From positions 1,657,501-1,721,500 of the forward strand of contig NC_017956.1 in the NCBI RefSeq assembly GCF_000264455.2: 64,000 bases of DNA. The letters run 5' to 3'. The notes below the pieces were generated by a model. The model made no database searches. It was not told where the DNA came from and saw nothing but the letters and a program-made list of their open reading frames with translations. The translations under genes were made by a program, and so were the position numbers. This document shows positions 8,335 through 18,760 of the stretch, piece by piece. Every line of letters starts with the position of its first letter. The first letter of the stretch is position 1. This DNA is from Tistrella mobilis KA081020-065. GTDB taxonomy: Bacteria; Pseudomonadota; Alphaproteobacteria; Tistrellales; Tistrellaceae.

Positions 8335-8352
8335 CAGGGCAATCGGGTGAAA
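8335..8352 (+). repeat. IS left terminal inverted repeat
   Basis: CAGGGCAATCGGGTGAAA matches the reverse complement of 9558-9575 at 17 of 18 positions. Confidence 0.88.
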
Positions 8353-8419
8353 CAGTGCGTGACAGGACGGAAAAAGTCTGAATCTCTCGTTGTCGACGTT
8401 GCTGGCTTGGGAGGGATGG

Positions 8420-9553
8420 ATGGAACCGTGTGGGGCCTTGGGCGAAGCGATTGGGTTTCTTGAGCATTTTGAGGAGCTTCCGGACGGGCGGCAAGCTGGC
8501 AAGATTGTGTATCCGCTTGATGAGGTGCTGCTCCTGAGCCTTCTGGCGGTGCTGGCGGGAGCGGAGACCTTCACGGACATCGCGCGCTTTGGCCAAAAGA
8601 AGCTCGATCTGCTGCGGCGCTTCCGGCCATTCGCGGATGGCACGCCGCCGCACGACACGCTGGGTGACATCTTCGCGTCGCTGGACGCGGAGAGCTTTCA
8701 GCGGTGCTTCGTGTCGTGGGTGGCGTCGGTTACCGGGACGCCTGAGGGCGTGATCGCCATTGATGGCAAGACCGTGCGGCGTTCGGGCGGGAAGAAGGAC
8801 GCGAAGGCGCCCATCCACATGGTCTCGGCCTTCGCCGCCCGGCAGCGTCTGGTGCTGGGTCAGGTCAAGGTGGACGAGAAGTCGAACGAGATCGTGGCCA
8901 TTCCCAAGCTATTGGACCTGCTGGCGATCGAAGGGGCCATCGTGACCATCGACGCCATGGGATGCCAGCGCGACATTGCGGCCAGGATCACCGACAAGAA
9001 GGCCGATTACGTGTTGGCCCTCAAAGGCAATCAAGGATCGCTGCGCGAGGACGTCGCCCTGTTCGTCGCCGAACAGCAGGCCAAGGGCTTCCAGGATACG
9101 ACCATCAGCCAGCACGAGACCGTCGACGGCGATCATGGCCGGATCGAAACCCGCAAGACCACCGTCATCCATGATGTCGCCTGGCTCCGGGCGCGACATG
9201 ACTGGCCCGGCCTCAAAAGCATCGTCGTCGTGGAAAGCACGCGACGGATCGGCGACAAAATCGACAGCGAAACCCGGCTCTACATCACATCATTGGCGCT
9301 CATCGCCGCTCTCGTCGGGCCGATCATCAGAAGTCATTGGGCCATCGAGAATAGTCTCCACTGGGTCATGGATATGGTCTTCCGTGATGACGAATGCCGG
9401 GTGCGTACCCAAAACGCCCCAGCCAACTTCACAACCCTGAAGCACATGGCACATAACCTGCTGCGACAAGCACCGGGAAAGGACTCCCTACGCCTCCGAC
9501 GCAAGGTCGCCGCCTGGGACGACGACTTCCTCGCAAGCCTCATCGCAGTTTAA
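8420..9553 (+). CDS. ISAs1 family transposase
   Basis: 377 aa from the ATG at 8420, preceded by ggaggga; the frame is open 30 nt further to a TTG. The N-terminal DDE_Tnp_1-associated domain (FLEHFEELPDGRQAGKIVYPLDEVLLL) is followed by the RNase H-like catalytic part with VIAIDGKTVRRSGGKKD (first Asp), VTIDAMGCQRDIA (second Asp) and IRSHWAIENSLHWVMDMVFRDDECR (catalytic Glu region). Length is normal for ISAs1 and no frameshift is seen, so it looks functional. Confidence 0.95.
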   Translation: MEPCGALGEAIGFLEHFEELPDGRQAGKIVYPLDEVLLLSLLAVLAGAETFTDIARFGQKKLDLLRRFRPFADGTPPHDTLGDIFASLDAESFQRCFVSWVASVTGTPEGVIAIDGKTVRRSGGKKDAKAPIHMVSAFAARQRLVLGQVKVDEKSNEIVAIPKLLDLLAIEGAIVTIDAMGCQRDIAARITDKKADYVLALKGNQGSLREDVALFVAEQQAKGFQDTTISQHETVDGDHGRIETRKTTVIHDVAWLRARHDWPGLKSIVVVESTRRIGDKIDSETRLYITSLALIAALVGPIIRSHWAIENSLHWVMDMVFRDDECRVRTQNAPANFTTLKHMAHNLLRQAPGKDSLRLRRKVAAWDDDFLASLIAV

Positions 9554-9557
9554 AAAC

Positions 9558-9575
9558 TTTCACCCGATTCCCCTG
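9558..9575 (-). repeat. IS right terminal inverted repeat
   Basis: TTTCACCCGATTCCCCTG, inverse of the left end at 8335-8352 with one mismatch. Confidence 0.88.
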
Positions 9576-9585
9576 GGTGAGGGCG
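9576..9585. repeat. Target-site duplication, right copy
   Basis: ggtgagggcg, identical to 8325-8334. Confidence 0.85.
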
Positions 9586-9671
9586 TGTCGCTGATATGCG
9601 ATCCCGGCCACCCCCACCCCGGCGGATGGTGTTAGCATCATTGCAGATCGCACGACGTAAGGTGACGGGTG

Positions 9672-11486
9672 ATGGAGAAGAAGACGCAGTTTCACCTCTG
9701 GTACTGGTTCGCGGCCCTGTTCGCGCTGCTGGTGTTCCAGTATGTCTTCACCACCGCCCAGCAGGTCGCCGAGATCCCCTACAGCCGGTTCGAGACCTAT
9801 CTGACCGAGGGGAAGATCGCCGAGGTCGCGGTCTCGGACCGCTTCATCCAGGGCACGCTGAAGGAGCCGCTGGAAGGCGGCCAGACCCGCTTCGTTACCA
9901 CCCGTGTGGAGCCCGACCTCGCGCGCCAGCTTCAGGACAAGGGCGTGGTGGTGAAGGGGCAGGTGGAGAATACTTTCTTCCGTGATCTGCTCTCGTGGGT
10001 GCTGCCGGTCGCTCTGTTCGCCGGCGTCTGGATCTTCATCCTGAGGCGGATGGGGGCAGGGCTCGGCGGCGGCATGATGCAGGTCGGCAAGAGCAAGGCG
10101 AAGGTCTATGTCGAACGCGACACCGGCGTCACCTTCGACGACGTCGCCGGCGTCGACGAGGCGAAGGACGAGTTGAAAGAGATCGTCGCCTTCCTGAAGG
10201 ATCCGAAGGGCTATGGCCGGCTGGGCGCGCGCATGCCCAAGGGTGTTCTGCTGGTCGGTCCTCCCGGCACCGGCAAGACCCTGCTCGCCCGAGCCGTGGC
10301 GGGTGAGGCGGGGGTGCCGTTCTATTCGATTTCGGGCTCTGAATTCGTCGAGATGTTCGTGGGCGTGGGCGCGGCACGGGTGCGCGACCTCTTCGCCCAG
10401 GCACGGGAGAAGGCGCCGGCGATCATCTTCATCGACGAGCTCGATGCGCTCGGCCGCGCGCGGGCGATCGGGCCGATGTCGGGCGGTCAGGACGAGAAGG
10501 AGCAGACCCTCAACCAGCTGCTGGTGGAACTCGACGGCTTCGACCCGTCATCGGGGCTGGTTCTGCTGGCGGCGACCAACCGGCCGGAAATTCTGGATCC
10601 GGCATTGATGCGCGCCGGCCGCTTCGACCGTCAGGTTCTGGTCGACCGCCCCGACAAGCCCGGGCGGATCCAGATCCTGAACGTCCACATGAAGAAGGTC
10701 GATCTGGCCCCGGATGTCGATGCGGCCAGGGTGGCGGCGCTGACGCCGGGCTTCACCGGGGCGGACCTCGCCAATCTGGTCAACGAGGCGGCGCTGCTCG
10801 CCACCCGCCATGGCCGCGACGCGGTGACCATGGAGGATTTCAACGACGCGGTGGAGCGGATCGTCGCGGGACTTGAGAAGCGCAACCGGTTGCTGAACCC
10901 GCGTGAGCGCGAGATCGTGGCCCATCACGAAATGGGCCATGCGATCATGGCGAGCGTGCTGCCCGGGGTCGATCCAGTCCACAAGGTCTCGATCATCCCG
11001 CGCGGCATCGGCGCGCTCGGCTACACCATCCAGCGGCCGACCGAGGACCGCTTCCTGATGACCCGGACCGAGCTTGAAAACAAGATGGCGGTGCTGCTGG
11101 GTGGCCGGGCGGCGGAATGGGTGGTCTATCATCATCTTTCGACCGGTGCGGCCGACGATCTCGCCAAGGTGACCGACATCGCCCGCGCCATGGTCACCCG
11201 CTATGGCATGTCGGAGACGCTGGGCCAGGTGGCGCTGGAGCGCGACCGGCGATCCTTCCTCAGCCCGGAAGATCTGACCGGCATGCCGCGGCCGCGCGAT
11301 TTTTCGGATGTGACGGCGGCGGCGATCGATGCCGAGGTCCGCCAGATCGTCGACCAGGCTTTCGAGCGGACGGTGGCCGCGCTGACCGAACGCCGTGCAC
11401 TGCTCGACCGTGCCGCCCATCGGCTGCTGGAAGAGGAGACCCTGGATGGCGACGCCTTGAAGGCGATGATCGCCGGCACCGCTTGA
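9672..11486 (+). CDS. ftsH: FtsH-type ATP-dependent zinc metalloprotease (paralogue)
   Basis: 604 aa. Two N-terminal membrane helices (about residues 9-26 and 105-124) flank a periplasmic domain. Then comes the AAA+ ATPase: Walker A GPPGTGKT, Walker [12 protein letters not shown], the pore motif [11 protein letters not shown] and the second region of homology [20 protein letters not shown]. The zinc site is HEMGH, with the family's downstream acidic ligand region in the M41 domain. The protein is somewhat shorter than typical housekeeping FtsH and is not next to tilS or folP, so it is probably an extra copy. It is followed 84 bp later by an alcohol dehydrogenase gene carrying an FNR/FixK-like site. 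Confidence 0.92.
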   Translation: MEKKTQFHLWYWFAALFALLVFQYVFTTAQQVAEIPYSRFETYLTEGKIAEVAVSDRFIQGTLKEPLEGGQTRFVTTRVEPDLARQLQDKGVVVKGQVENTFFRDLLSWVLPVALFAGVWIFILRRMGAGLGGGMMQVGKSKAKVYVERDTGVTFDDVAGVDEAKDELKEIVAFLKDPKGYGRLGARMPKGVLLVGPPGTGKTLLARAVAGEAGVPFYSISGSEFVEMFVGVGAARVRDLFAQAREKAPAIIFIDELDALGRARAIGPMSGGQDEKEQTLNQLLVELDGFDPSSGLVLLAATNRPEILDPALMRAGRFDRQVLVDRPDKPGRIQILNVHMKKVDLAPDVDAARVAALTPGFTGADLANLVNEAALLATRHGRDAVTMEDFNDAVERIVAGLEKRNRLLNPREREIVAHHEMGHAIMASVLPGVDPVHKVSIIPRGIGALGYTIQRPTEDRFLMTRTELENKMAVLLGGRAAEWVVYHHLSTGAADDLAKVTDIARAMVTRYGMSETLGQVALERDRRSFLSPEDLTGMPRPRDFSDVTAAAIDAEVRQIVDQAFERTVAALTERRALLDRAAHRLLEEETLDGDALKAMIAGTA

Positions 11487-11490
11487 CCGG

Positions 11491-11508
11491 ATTTGACCGG
11501 GGTCAAAT
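11491..11508. promoter_or_regulatory. FNR/FixK-like palindrome upstream of the alcohol dehydrogenase
   Basis: ATTTGACC-GG-GGTCAAAT is a perfect 18-bp palindrome. It contains TTGAC-N4-GTCAA, which fits the TTGAY-N4-RTCAA consensus of the Crp-Fnr regulators (FNR, FixK, Dnr). A further ttgaccgg copy lies 10 bp upstream. It is 63 bp before the adh start codon, a suitable place for activation. Confidence 0.65.
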
Positions 11509-11570
11509 CGCCCTCCCGACCCCTGTGCGAGAGTGCCTGACGAGGTGACGGCACCGCGGGAGATGGCGAG

Positions 11571-12554
11571 ATGAAGGCGATGGTTCTGCAGCGGCCGGGA
11601 ACGGCGCTGGTCATGGAGACGCGGCCTGATCCCGAACCGGGCCCCGGGCAGATCCTGGTCCGGGTGCTGGCCTGCGCGGTCTGCCGCACCGATCTGCACG
11701 TGGTCGATGGCGATCTGCCGGACCCGAAGCTGCCGGTGGTGCCGGGGCATGAAGTGGTGGGTGTGGTCGAGGCGCTGGGCGCCGGCGTCGACCCGTCGCT
11801 TGCCGGGCGGCGGGTGGGGGTGCCCTGGCTGGGGCATGCCTGTGGTACCTGCCGCTATTGCGGCATGCGGGCCGAGAACCTGTGCGATTTCCCCGAATTC
11901 ACCGGCTACACCCGCGATGGCGGCTTCGCGACCCACATGCTGGCCGATGCCGGTTTCGCCTTTCCGCTGGCCGATGATCTGGACCCGGTGGCGACGGCGC
12001 CGCTGATGTGTGCCGGGTTGATCGGCTGGCGCTCGCTCAAAATGGCGGGGGAGGCGGACCGGATCGGGCTCTATGGCTTCGGCGCCGCCGCCCATATCAT
12101 CGCCCAGGTCTGCCGCTGGCAGGGGCGGGAGGTCTTTGCCTTTACCAGCCCGGGCGACAGCGCGGCGCAGGCTCATGCCCGGGCCCTGGGCGCGGCCTGG
12201 GCCGGCGGCTCGGATCAGACGCCGCCGGCGGAGCTGGATGCGGCGATCCTGTTCGCGCCGGTCGGCCATCTGGTGCCGAAGGCGCTGGCGGCGGTGCGCA
12301 AGGGCGGCATCGTGGTCTGCGGCGGCATCCATATGAGCGACATCCCGTCCTTCCCCTACAGCCTGCTCTGGGGCGAACGCCGGCTGGTGTCGGTCGCCAA
12401 TCTCACCCGTGCCGATGGTCATGAATTCCTGGAGCTGGCGCCGCGGGCCGGCGTGAAGACGTCGACGACCATCTACCCGCTGGCCGATGCCAACCGCGCG
12501 CTCGACGATCTGCGCCACGGCCGGTTTCAGGGGGCGGCCGTGCTCGTGCCCTGA
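11571..12554 (+). CDS. Zinc-dependent alcohol dehydrogenase (AdhA-like MDR)
   Basis: 327 aa. Catalytic zinc ligands are visible as [16 protein letters not shown] and [12 protein letters not shown]. Structural-zinc cysteines occur as [17 protein letters not shown]. The Rossmann glycine motif appears as [14 protein letters not shown], which is degenerate compared with GxGxxG but usual for this subgroup. The family oxidises or reduces short-chain alcohols and aldehydes with NAD(P). Its position after an ftsH paralogue, and the palindrome upstream, suggest expression under low oxygen; this is inferred. Confidence 0.9.
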   Translation: MKAMVLQRPGTALVMETRPDPEPGPGQILVRVLACAVCRTDLHVVDGDLPDPKLPVVPGHEVVGVVEALGAGVDPSLAGRRVGVPWLGHACGTCRYCGMRAENLCDFPEFTGYTRDGGFATHMLADAGFAFPLADDLDPVATAPLMCAGLIGWRSLKMAGEADRIGLYGFGAAAHIIAQVCRWQGREVFAFTSPGDSAAQAHARALGAAWAGGSDQTPPAELDAAILFAPVGHLVPKALAAVRKGGIVVCGGIHMSDIPSFPYSLLWGERRLVSVANLTRADGHEFLELAPRAGVKTSTTIYPLADANRALDDLRHGRFQGAAVLVP

Positions 12555-12667
12555 CGGGTCCACGTCGCGTCGGAACCTGTTTCTTCCTGCCTTCGATCCA
12601 TCGACAATGGGCGGATCGAAGCCGCAGCCCCGAATGCCGCGGTACGGAAGCGGGAGGAGACGAGAAG

Positions 12668-14341
12668 ATGGCGAACAACCGGCGGTCCGCCAACATCACC
12701 CAGGGCGTGGCGCGGTCACCCAACCGGGCGATGTATTACGCCCTGGGCTATCAGGCGGCCGATTTCGACAAGCCGATGATCGGCATCGCCAACGGCCATT
12801 CCACGATCACGCCCTGCAATGCCGGGCTGCAGCGGCTGGTGGATGCCGCGACGGTTGCCGTCAGGACGGCAGGCGCCAATCCGCAGGTCTTCGGCACGCC
12901 CACCATCTCGGACGGCATGGCGATGGGCACCGAGGGCATGAAGTACTCGCTGATCTCTCGCGAGGTCATTGCCGACTGCATCGAGACCTGCGTCCAGGGC
13001 CAGTGGCTGGACGGGGTGCTGGTGGTCGGCGGCTGCGACAAGAATATGCCGGGCGGGATGATCGCGCTCGCCCGCTGCAATGTGCCGGGCATCTATGTCT
13101 ATGGCGGGACGATCAAGCCGGGACGCTGGAAAGGCCAGGACCTGTCGATCGTCTCGGCCTTCGAAGCGGTCGGCGCCTTCATGGCCGGCCGGATGTCACA
13201 AGAGGATTTCGAGGGCGTGGAGCGCAATGCCTGCCCGTCGACCGGATCCTGCGGCGGCATGTATACCGCCAACACCATGAGTTCGTCCTTCGAAGCGCTG
13301 GGTATGGCGCTGCTCTATTCCTCGTCGATGGCCAATCCGGACGAGGAGATCGTGGCGGGCGCGGCACGCGCGGCCGAGGTGCTGGTGAAGGCGGTGGAGG
13401 CCAACCTCTGCCCGCGCGACATCATCACCCGCAAATCGATCGAGAATGCCGTGGCGCTGATGATGGCGACCGGCGGTTCGACCAATGGTGTGCTGCATTA
13501 TCTGGCGATCGCCCATGCCGCCGGTGTGGAATGGTCGCTGGACGATTTCGAGCGGGTGCGCCGCAAGGTGCCGGTGATCTGCGACCTGAAGCCCTCGGGC
13601 CGGTTCATGGCGGTGGATCTGCACAAGGCCGGCGGCGTGCCGCAGGTTCTGAAGATCCTGCTGAATGCCGGGCTGATCCATGGCGACTGCATGACCATCA
13701 CCGGCCGGACGCTGGCCGAGGAGCTGGAGCATGTGCCCGACGAGCCGCGGGCCGATCAGGAGGTGATCCGCCCGATCAGCCGGCCGATCTATGCCGAGGG
13801 CCATCTCGCCATCCTGAAGGGCAACCTGGCGACCGAAGGTGCCGTCGCCAAGATCAGCGGGCTGAAGAACCCGGTGATCACCGGGCCGGCACGGGTGTTC
13901 GACGACGAACCCTCGGCGATGGATGCGATCCTGAGCGACCGGATCCGTCCGGGCGATGTGGTGGTGCTGCGCTATCTGGGGCCGAAGGGTGGCCCGGGCA
14001 TGCCCGAGATGCTGGCGCCGACCTCGGCGATCATCGGCCGCGGGCTGGGTGAGAGCGTCGGGCTGATCACCGATGGCCGGTTCTCGGGCGCGACCTGGGG
14101 CATGGTGGTCGGCCATGTGACGCCCGAGGCGAGCGAGGGCGGCACCATCGCGCTGGTCAAGGAGGGAGACGAGATCACCATCGACGCCCATCGCCAGCTG
14201 ATCCAGCTGAATGTGAGCGATGCCGAGCTGGAGACCCGCCGGGCGGCCTGGACGCCGCCTGCACCGCGCTACAACCGCGGTGTGCTGTCGAAGTTCGCCA
14301 GGCTGGCCCGTCCGGCGAGCGAGGGGGCTGTGACCGACTGA
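12668..14341 (+). CDS. ilvD: Dihydroxy-acid dehydratase
   Basis: 557 aa, full length. It converts 2,3-dihydroxy-acids to 2-keto acids in valine, isoleucine and pantothenate synthesis, using an iron-sulfur cluster and Mg2+. Cluster and active-site segments are clear: [13 protein letters not shown] (Cys), [16 protein letters not shown] (Cys) and [11 protein letters not shown]. The ATG has a strong site (gggagga) 11 nt upstream. A 9-bp inverted repeat (cttcgatcc 12591-12599, ggatcgaag 12613-12621) lies in the leader; no leader peptide is visible. It is a single gene flanked by a terminator. Confidence 0.97.
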   Translation: MANNRRSANITQGVARSPNRAMYYALGYQAADFDKPMIGIANGHSTITPCNAGLQRLVDAATVAVRTAGANPQVFGTPTISDGMAMGTEGMKYSLISREVIADCIETCVQGQWLDGVLVVGGCDKNMPGGMIALARCNVPGIYVYGGTIKPGRWKGQDLSIVSAFEAVGAFMAGRMSQEDFEGVERNACPSTGSCGGMYTANTMSSSFEALGMALLYSSSMANPDEEIVAGAARAAEVLVKAVEANLCPRDIITRKSIENAVALMMATGGSTNGVLHYLAIAHAAGVEWSLDDFERVRRKVPVICDLKPSGRFMAVDLHKAGGVPQVLKILLNAGLIHGDCMTITGRTLAEELEHVPDEPRADQEVIRPISRPIYAEGHLAILKGNLATEGAVAKISGLKNPVITGPARVFDDEPSAMDAILSDRIRPGDVVVLRYLGPKGGPGMPEMLAPTSAIIGRGLGESVGLITDGRFSGATWGMVVGHVTPEASEGGTIALVKEGDEITIDAHRQLIQLNVSDAELETRRAAWTPPAPRYNRGVLSKFARLARPASEGAVTD

Positions 14342-14352
14342 GCCCTTCCCGG

Positions 14353-14385
14353 GGCGAAGCTGCCGTCTCAGGCGGCAGCTTCGCC
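14353..14385. terminator. Terminator hairpin between ilvD and xthA
   Basis: Perfect 13-bp stem (GGCGAAGCTGCCG, 14353-14365, with 14373-14385) and a 7-nt loop, between convergent genes. It overlaps the last codons and stop of xthA, whose C-terminal Gly-Glu-Ala-Ala-Ala is encoded in the stem. Confidence 0.7.
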
Positions 14386-15201
14386 TTCCGGGGCACCATA
14401 GGGGGCGTTGATGCGCGCCTGATCGGACAGCCGGGCCCAGACCGGGGTATGGTCGGACGCCTTGTCGCGGCCGCGCGGGGTGCGGTCGATATCGGCGGCT
14501 TCCAGCCGGTCGCAGGCTTCGGGCGAGAGCAGAAGATGGTCGATGCGCAGGCCGTGATCTTTCTGCCACATGCCGGCGCGGTAGTCCCACCAGCTGTAGC
14601 GGCCTGCTTCGGCATGAAGCGCGCGGAAGGCATCGGTCCAGCCCTGGTGGAGCACGGCGCGGAAGCGGCGGCGCTCTTCCGGATGGAACAGCACGTCGCC
14701 GGCCCAGCCCTTGGGGTCGTAGAGATCGCCGGCCTCGGGCGCGATGTTGAAATCGCCGCCGATCACCGCCGGGCGGCTGGCATCGCCCAGCATCGACCGG
14801 GCATGGCTGACGAAGGCGTCGAGGAAGGCGAGCTTGTAGGGGAATTTCTCCGACGTCACCGACTGGCCGTTCGGCACATAGACGCTGGCCACCCGCACGC
14901 CCTGGTCGCCGATCGCCACCGTGCCTTCGATCCAGCGCGCCTGCTCGTCCTCGAAGCCCGGCAGGCCGCGGGTGACGTCGGTGATCGGTGCCTTGGCCAG
15001 GATCGCGACGCCGTTATAGGTCTTCTGGCCGTGGGCGGCGAAATGATAGCCGGCCGCCTCGATCTCCGCCGCGGGGAACCTGTCGGTCTCGAGCTTCAGT
15101 TCCTGAAGCAGCACGATGTCCGGCGTCGCTTCGGCCAGCCAGTCGAGCACATGACCAAGACGGGCCTTGAGCGAATTGACGTTCCAGGTGGCGATGATCA
15201 T
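14368..15201 (-). CDS. xthA: Exodeoxyribonuclease III
   Basis: 277 aa EEP-family nuclease that cuts abasic sites and degrades 3' ends in base excision repair. Motifs: ATWNVNSLKAR (metal-binding Asn), LLQELKLETDRFP (catalytic Glu), YVPNGQ (Tyr), GGDFNIAPEAGD (Asp-Asn), GLRIDHLLLSPEA (Asp-His pair) and SDHTPVWARL. It is followed by a shared terminator. The preceding erpA gene lies 15 bp upstream on the same strand, so the two are probably cotranscribed. Confidence 0.96.
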   Translation of the reverse strand: MIIATWNVNSLKARLGHVLDWLAEATPDIVLLQELKLETDRFPAAEIEAAGYHFAAHGQKTYNGVAILAKAPITDVTRGLPGFEDEQARWIEGTVAIGDQGVRVASVYVPNGQSVTSEKFPYKLAFLDAFVSHARSMLGDASRPAVIGGDFNIAPEAGDLYDPKGWAGDVLFHPEERRRFRAVLHQGWTDAFRALHAEAGRYSWWDYRAGMWQKDHGLRIDHLLLSPEACDRLEAADIDRTPRGRDKASDHTPVWARLSDQARINAPYGAPEGEAAA

Positions 15202-15216
15202 CGGGGCCGGGCTGCC

Positions 15217-15606
15217 TCAGAACACGCTGAACGAGGTGCCGCAGCCGCAGGAGGCCGTGGCATTGGGATTGGTGACCGCAAAGCGCGAACCGGTCAGATC
15301 CTCGACGAAATCAAGCTCCGAGCCGATGATGAACGGGATCGAGGCCTCGTCGACCAGTGCCTCGGCGCCGTCGCGGGCGATCACCACGTCTTCCGGCTGC
15401 ACGCCGCCCTTGTCGATCGAGAATTCGTACTGGAAGCCCGAGCATCCACCGCCCGAAACGGCGATGCGCAGCCGGACGGCCACGCCTTCCTTCTCGGCAA
15501 TGCGATTGATGTGGCGGGCGGCGCGGGCGCTCAGCGTCAGCGGCGGCAGGCCGGGCGTGCCGGCGGAGCCGTTGCCCGAGGTGAGGGCGGCGTCGGAAGC
15601 GGCCAT
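15217..15606 (-). CDS. erpA: Iron-sulfur cluster insertion protein ErpA (A-type carrier)
   Basis: 129 aa. The three cluster-binding cysteines of A-type carriers are present: VSGGGCSGFQYEF and, at the C-terminus, SCGCGTSF. The family delivers [4Fe-4S] or [2Fe-2S] clusters to apo-enzymes. A Gly/Ala/Pro-rich N-terminal extension of about 20 residues precedes the conserved LTLSARAARHI start. It is divergent from dgt across a 201-bp gap holding the 10-bp palindrome TTGGATCCAA (15660-15669), a possible regulatory site. xthA follows by 15 bp. Confidence 0.94.
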   Translation of the reverse strand: MAASDAALTSGNGSAGTPGLPPLTLSARAARHINRIAEKEGVAVRLRIAVSGGGCSGFQYEFSIDKGGVQPEDVVIARDGAEALVDEASIPFIIGSELDFVEDLTGSRFAVTNPNATASCGCGTSFSVF

Positions 15607-15807
15607 CTGCTGGACCTCCTCGCAGGTCGATACCGGATCGCGGGTTTCTCACCCGTTATTTGGATCCAAGATGTAGGCAAGTGCGGCCCCGAGGTCAACG
15701 ACGGCCTGTCCTCGGGCGGTTGATGGGCTTCCGGCTTCGGCGTAGCCTGGAAGGGCCTGACCGGGCCGCCCCGGCGCCGGCATCGCCGAGAGGTCGACGA
15801 GGAGATC

Positions 15808-17013
15808 ATGGCCGCAGCCGACCCCCGGGACAGCTCGTCCCGTCTCGCCCCCTATGCCTGCCGCCCGACCCGCGGCCGGCTGATCGACGAGCCCGAGAGC
15901 CTGATCCGCTCGCCCTTTCAGCGGGACCGCGACCGGGTGGTTCACGCCCGGGCCTTCCGCCGGCTGATGTACAAGACCCAGGTCTTCGTCAGCCACGAGG
16001 GCGACCATTACCGCACCCGCCTGACCCACAGCCTGGAGGTGGCGCAGATCAGCCGCACCATCGCCCGGGTGCTGGGCCTTGATGAGGATCTGGCCGAGGT
16101 GGTGGCGCTGGCCCATGATCTGGGCCATCCGCCCTTCGGCCATGCCGGCGAGGAAGCGCTGGCCCAGGCGGCCGCGGAGTTCGGCGGCTTCGACCACAAT
16201 GTCCAGGCGCTGCGGGTGATCACCATGTTCGAGCGGCGCTATGCCGCCTTCGACGGGCTGAACCTCAGCTGGGAAACCATCGAGGGGATCGCCAAGCATA
16301 ACGGGCCGATGACCGGGCCGCTGGCCGATCCTCGCCCCAAGCCGCCGGTGGTGACCGAGACCCTGGCAGCGATCAGCAGCATCAAGCCGCTGGATCTGGA
16401 CGGCTGGCCGTCGATCGAGGCGCAGGTGGCGGCCCTGGCCGATGACGTCGCCTACATCACCCACGACATCGACGACGGGCTCAGGGCCGGGCTGCTGTCG
16501 ATTGCGGATGTGGCGGAACAGCCGCTGGCGGGGCCGCTGCTCAAGCAGCTGGTTGCCGCGTATCCGGGGCTTGAACAGCGCCGGCTGATCGGCGAACTTC
16601 TGCGCCGCCTGATCGATCGCATGGTCACGGATCTGATCACGGAAACCCGGCGCCGGATCGCCGCGGCGGGCATCGCCCATGCGGATGATGCACGGGCGCT
16701 GGGCGCGCCGACGGTTGCGTTTTCCGCCGAGATGGACCAAGACAGGCACGCGATCAAAGCCTATCTGTTCGGCGCGCTCTATCGCCATGTCCGGGTCAAC
16801 CGGATGACGTCGAAGGCGCGCCGGGTGGTGCGGGATCTGGTGGCGCTGTTCCTGGCCGAGCCGGAATGCCTGCCCGATGGCTGGCGTGAACGGGCCGAAG
16901 GGCCGGGGAATGCCGTCACCGCCCGCGTGGTCGTGGACTATGTCGCGGGCATGACCGACAGGCATGCCCGCGACGAGTACGAAAAGTTGTTCAACCCATT
17001 CGTCAGGACGTGA
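15808..17013 (+). CDS. dgt: Deoxyguanosinetriphosphate triphosphohydrolase-like protein
   Basis: 401 aa HD-domain enzyme that removes triphosphate from dNTPs. The metal-binding HD residues are in [12 protein letters not shown] and [16 protein letters not shown], with the downstream Asp in [14 protein letters not shown]. The N-terminal [26 protein letters not shown] segment is the characteristic dGTPase type 2 signature. It starts the conserved alphaproteobacterial run dgt-argS-SPOR-nagZ-scpA-scpB; argS begins 2 bp after its stop. Confidence 0.96.
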   Translation: MAAADPRDSSSRLAPYACRPTRGRLIDEPESLIRSPFQRDRDRVVHARAFRRLMYKTQVFVSHEGDHYRTRLTHSLEVAQISRTIARVLGLDEDLAEVVALAHDLGHPPFGHAGEEALAQAAAEFGGFDHNVQALRVITMFERRYAAFDGLNLSWETIEGIAKHNGPMTGPLADPRPKPPVVTETLAAISSIKPLDLDGWPSIEAQVAALADDVAYITHDIDDGLRAGLLSIADVAEQPLAGPLLKQLVAAYPGLEQRRLIGELLRRLIDRMVTDLITETRRRIAAAGIAHADDARALGAPTVAFSAEMDQDRHAIKAYLFGALYRHVRVNRMTSKARRVVRDLVALFLAEPECLPDGWRERAEGPGNAVTARVVVDYVAGMTDRHARDEYEKLFNPFVRT

Positions 17014-17014
17014 C

Positions 17015-18760
17015 GTGAGCGTCTTCGAAGAGTTTCGCGCCAGAATCGCCGGCATCGTCGGGGCGCTCGGGACCGAGGGCCGCCTGCCGGCCGATCTGGA
17101 CACCGCCAACATCTCCGTGGAACCGCCGCGTGATGCCGCCCATGGCGATCTCGCGACCAATGCCGCCCTGGTGCTGGCCAAGGCGGCCCGCATGAAACCG
17201 CGCGACATTGCGGAGGCGCTGGCCGAGAGGCTGCGTGCCGACGGCGATGTCGAGACGGTGGACGTGGCCGGCCCCGGCTTCGTGAACCTGCGCCTGTCGC
17301 CCGCCTATTGGCAGGGCGTGGTGCGGAGCGTGCTGGCCGCCGGGACCGCCTATGGCGATCTGACTGCCGGCGCCGGAAGGCGGGTCAATATCGAATATGT
17401 CTCGGCCAACCCGACCGGGCCGATGCATGTCGGCCATGCCCGTGGCGCCGTGGTCGGCGACGTGCTGGCCAGCCTGCTGATCAAGGCGGGCTATACCGTC
17501 TGCCGCGAATACTACATCAATGATGCGGGCAGCCAGATCGAGGTGCTGGCGCGGTCGGTCCATATCCGCTATCGCGAGGCGCTGGGCGAGACGGTGGGCG
17601 AGATTCCGGCCGGCCTCTATCCGGGCGATTATCTGGTGCCGCTGGGCCAGGCGCTGGCCGCCGAATTCGGCGACCGCTGGGCGGCGGCCCCCGACAGCGA
17701 ATGGCTGCCGGTGTTCAAGGCCCGTGCCGTCGAGGCGATGATGGCCCTGATCCGCGACGATCTTGCAGCGCTGGGCGTGCGCCACGACGTGTTTTCGTCG
17801 GAAAAGGTGCTGCACGACAATGGTGCGATCGATGCCGCCCTGGCGGCGCTGACCCAGGCCGGGCACATCTATGAAGGCGTGCTGGAGCCGCCCAAGGGCA
17901 AGCTGCCCGACGACTGGGAGCCGCGCCCGCAGACCCTGTTCCGCGCCACCGATTTTGGCGACGATGTCGACCGGGCGCTGAAGAAGTCCGATGGCGCCTA
18001 TACCTATTTCGCTGCCGACATCGCCTATCACTTCGACAAATATCGTCGCGGCTGGCCCGAACAGATCGACGTTCTGGGCGCCGATCATGGCGGCTACGTC
18101 AAGCGGATGAAGGCCGCCGTGAAGGCGATCTCGGGCGGCGAGGCCGAACTCGACGTCAAGCTCTGCCAGCTGGTCAATCTGATGGCCAATGGCGAGCCGG
18201 TGAAGATGTCCAAGCGTGCCGGCACCTTCGTCACCCTGCGCGAGGTTGTGGACGAGGTCGGCCGCGATGTGGTCCGCTTCATCATGCTGACCCGCAAGAA
18301 CGATGCGACGCTCGATTTCGACCTCGCGAAGGTCACCGAGCAGTCGCGCGACAACCCGGTCTGGTACGTTCAGTACGCCCATGCCCGTGCCCGATCGGTC
18401 CAGCGCAATGCGAAGGACCAGATGGGCATCGAGGCGCCGGCCGCCGATGCCGCACCGCTTCATCGCCTGACCCATGATGCCGAACTGGGCCTGATCCGCC
18501 GCCTGGCCGAATGGCCGCGAGTGGTGCAGGGCGCGGCCGATGCACATGAGCCACACCGAATCGCCTTTTATCTCCAGGACTTGGCCGCAGAACTTCATGG
18601 ACTGTGGACGAAAGGCCGAGAGGATGAGAGCCTGCGGATCATCGTGGCTGACGATCCTGAGATCGTCGCCGCCCGCCTGGCACTGATCGAGGCCGCCCGT
18701 CTGGTGATCGCCTCGGGGCTGGGCGTGATGGGTGTGCAACCGGTCGAGGAGCTGCACTGA
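17015..18760 (+). CDS. argS: Arginyl-tRNA synthetase
   Basis: 581 aa class I aminoacyl-tRNA synthetase. I chose the GTG at 17015 just after the dgt stop, because the open frame upstream lies inside dgt. The N-terminal Add-1 domain is followed by the HIGH motif in the form [20 protein letters not shown], and the KMSK motif is [20 protein letters not shown]. The DALR anticodon-binding domain ends the protein with [14 protein letters not shown]. Its stop overlaps the next start (TGATG). Confidence 0.97.
   Translation: MSVFEEFRARIAGIVGALGTEGRLPADLDTANISVEPPRDAAHGDLATNAALVLAKAARMKPRDIAEALAERLRADGDVETVDVAGPGFVNLRLSPAYWQGVVRSVLAAGTAYGDLTAGAGRRVNIEYVSANPTGPMHVGHARGAVVGDVLASLLIKAGYTVCREYYINDAGSQIEVLARSVHIRYREALGETVGEIPAGLYPGDYLVPLGQALAAEFGDRWAAAPDSEWLPVFKARAVEAMMALIRDDLAALGVRHDVFSSEKVLHDNGAIDAALAALTQAGHIYEGVLEPPKGKLPDDWEPRPQTLFRATDFGDDVDRALKKSDGAYTYFAADIAYHFDKYRRGWPEQIDVLGADHGGYVKRMKAAVKAISGGEAELDVKLCQLVNLMANGEPVKMSKRAGTFVTLREVVDEVGRDVVRFIMLTRKNDATLDFDLAKVTEQSRDNPVWYVQYAHARARSVQRNAKDQMGIEAPAADAAPLHRLTHDAELGLIRRLAEWPRVVQGAADAHEPHRIAFYLQDLAAELHGLWTKGREDESLRIIVADDPEIVAARLALIEAARLVIASGLGVMGVQPVEELH

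Larger units (their letters stand above)
8335..9575 (+). mobile_element. Complete ISAs1-family insertion sequence (1241 bp)
   Basis: The element has 18-bp terminal inverted repeats (17/18 identical), a single intact transposase gene and a perfect 10-bp target duplication on both sides. Intact ends and duplication indicate a recent, probably still competent insertion. The target was the gap between the DUF763 gene and the ftsH paralogue; removing the element and one duplication restores a short divergent intergenic region. Confidence 0.92.
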
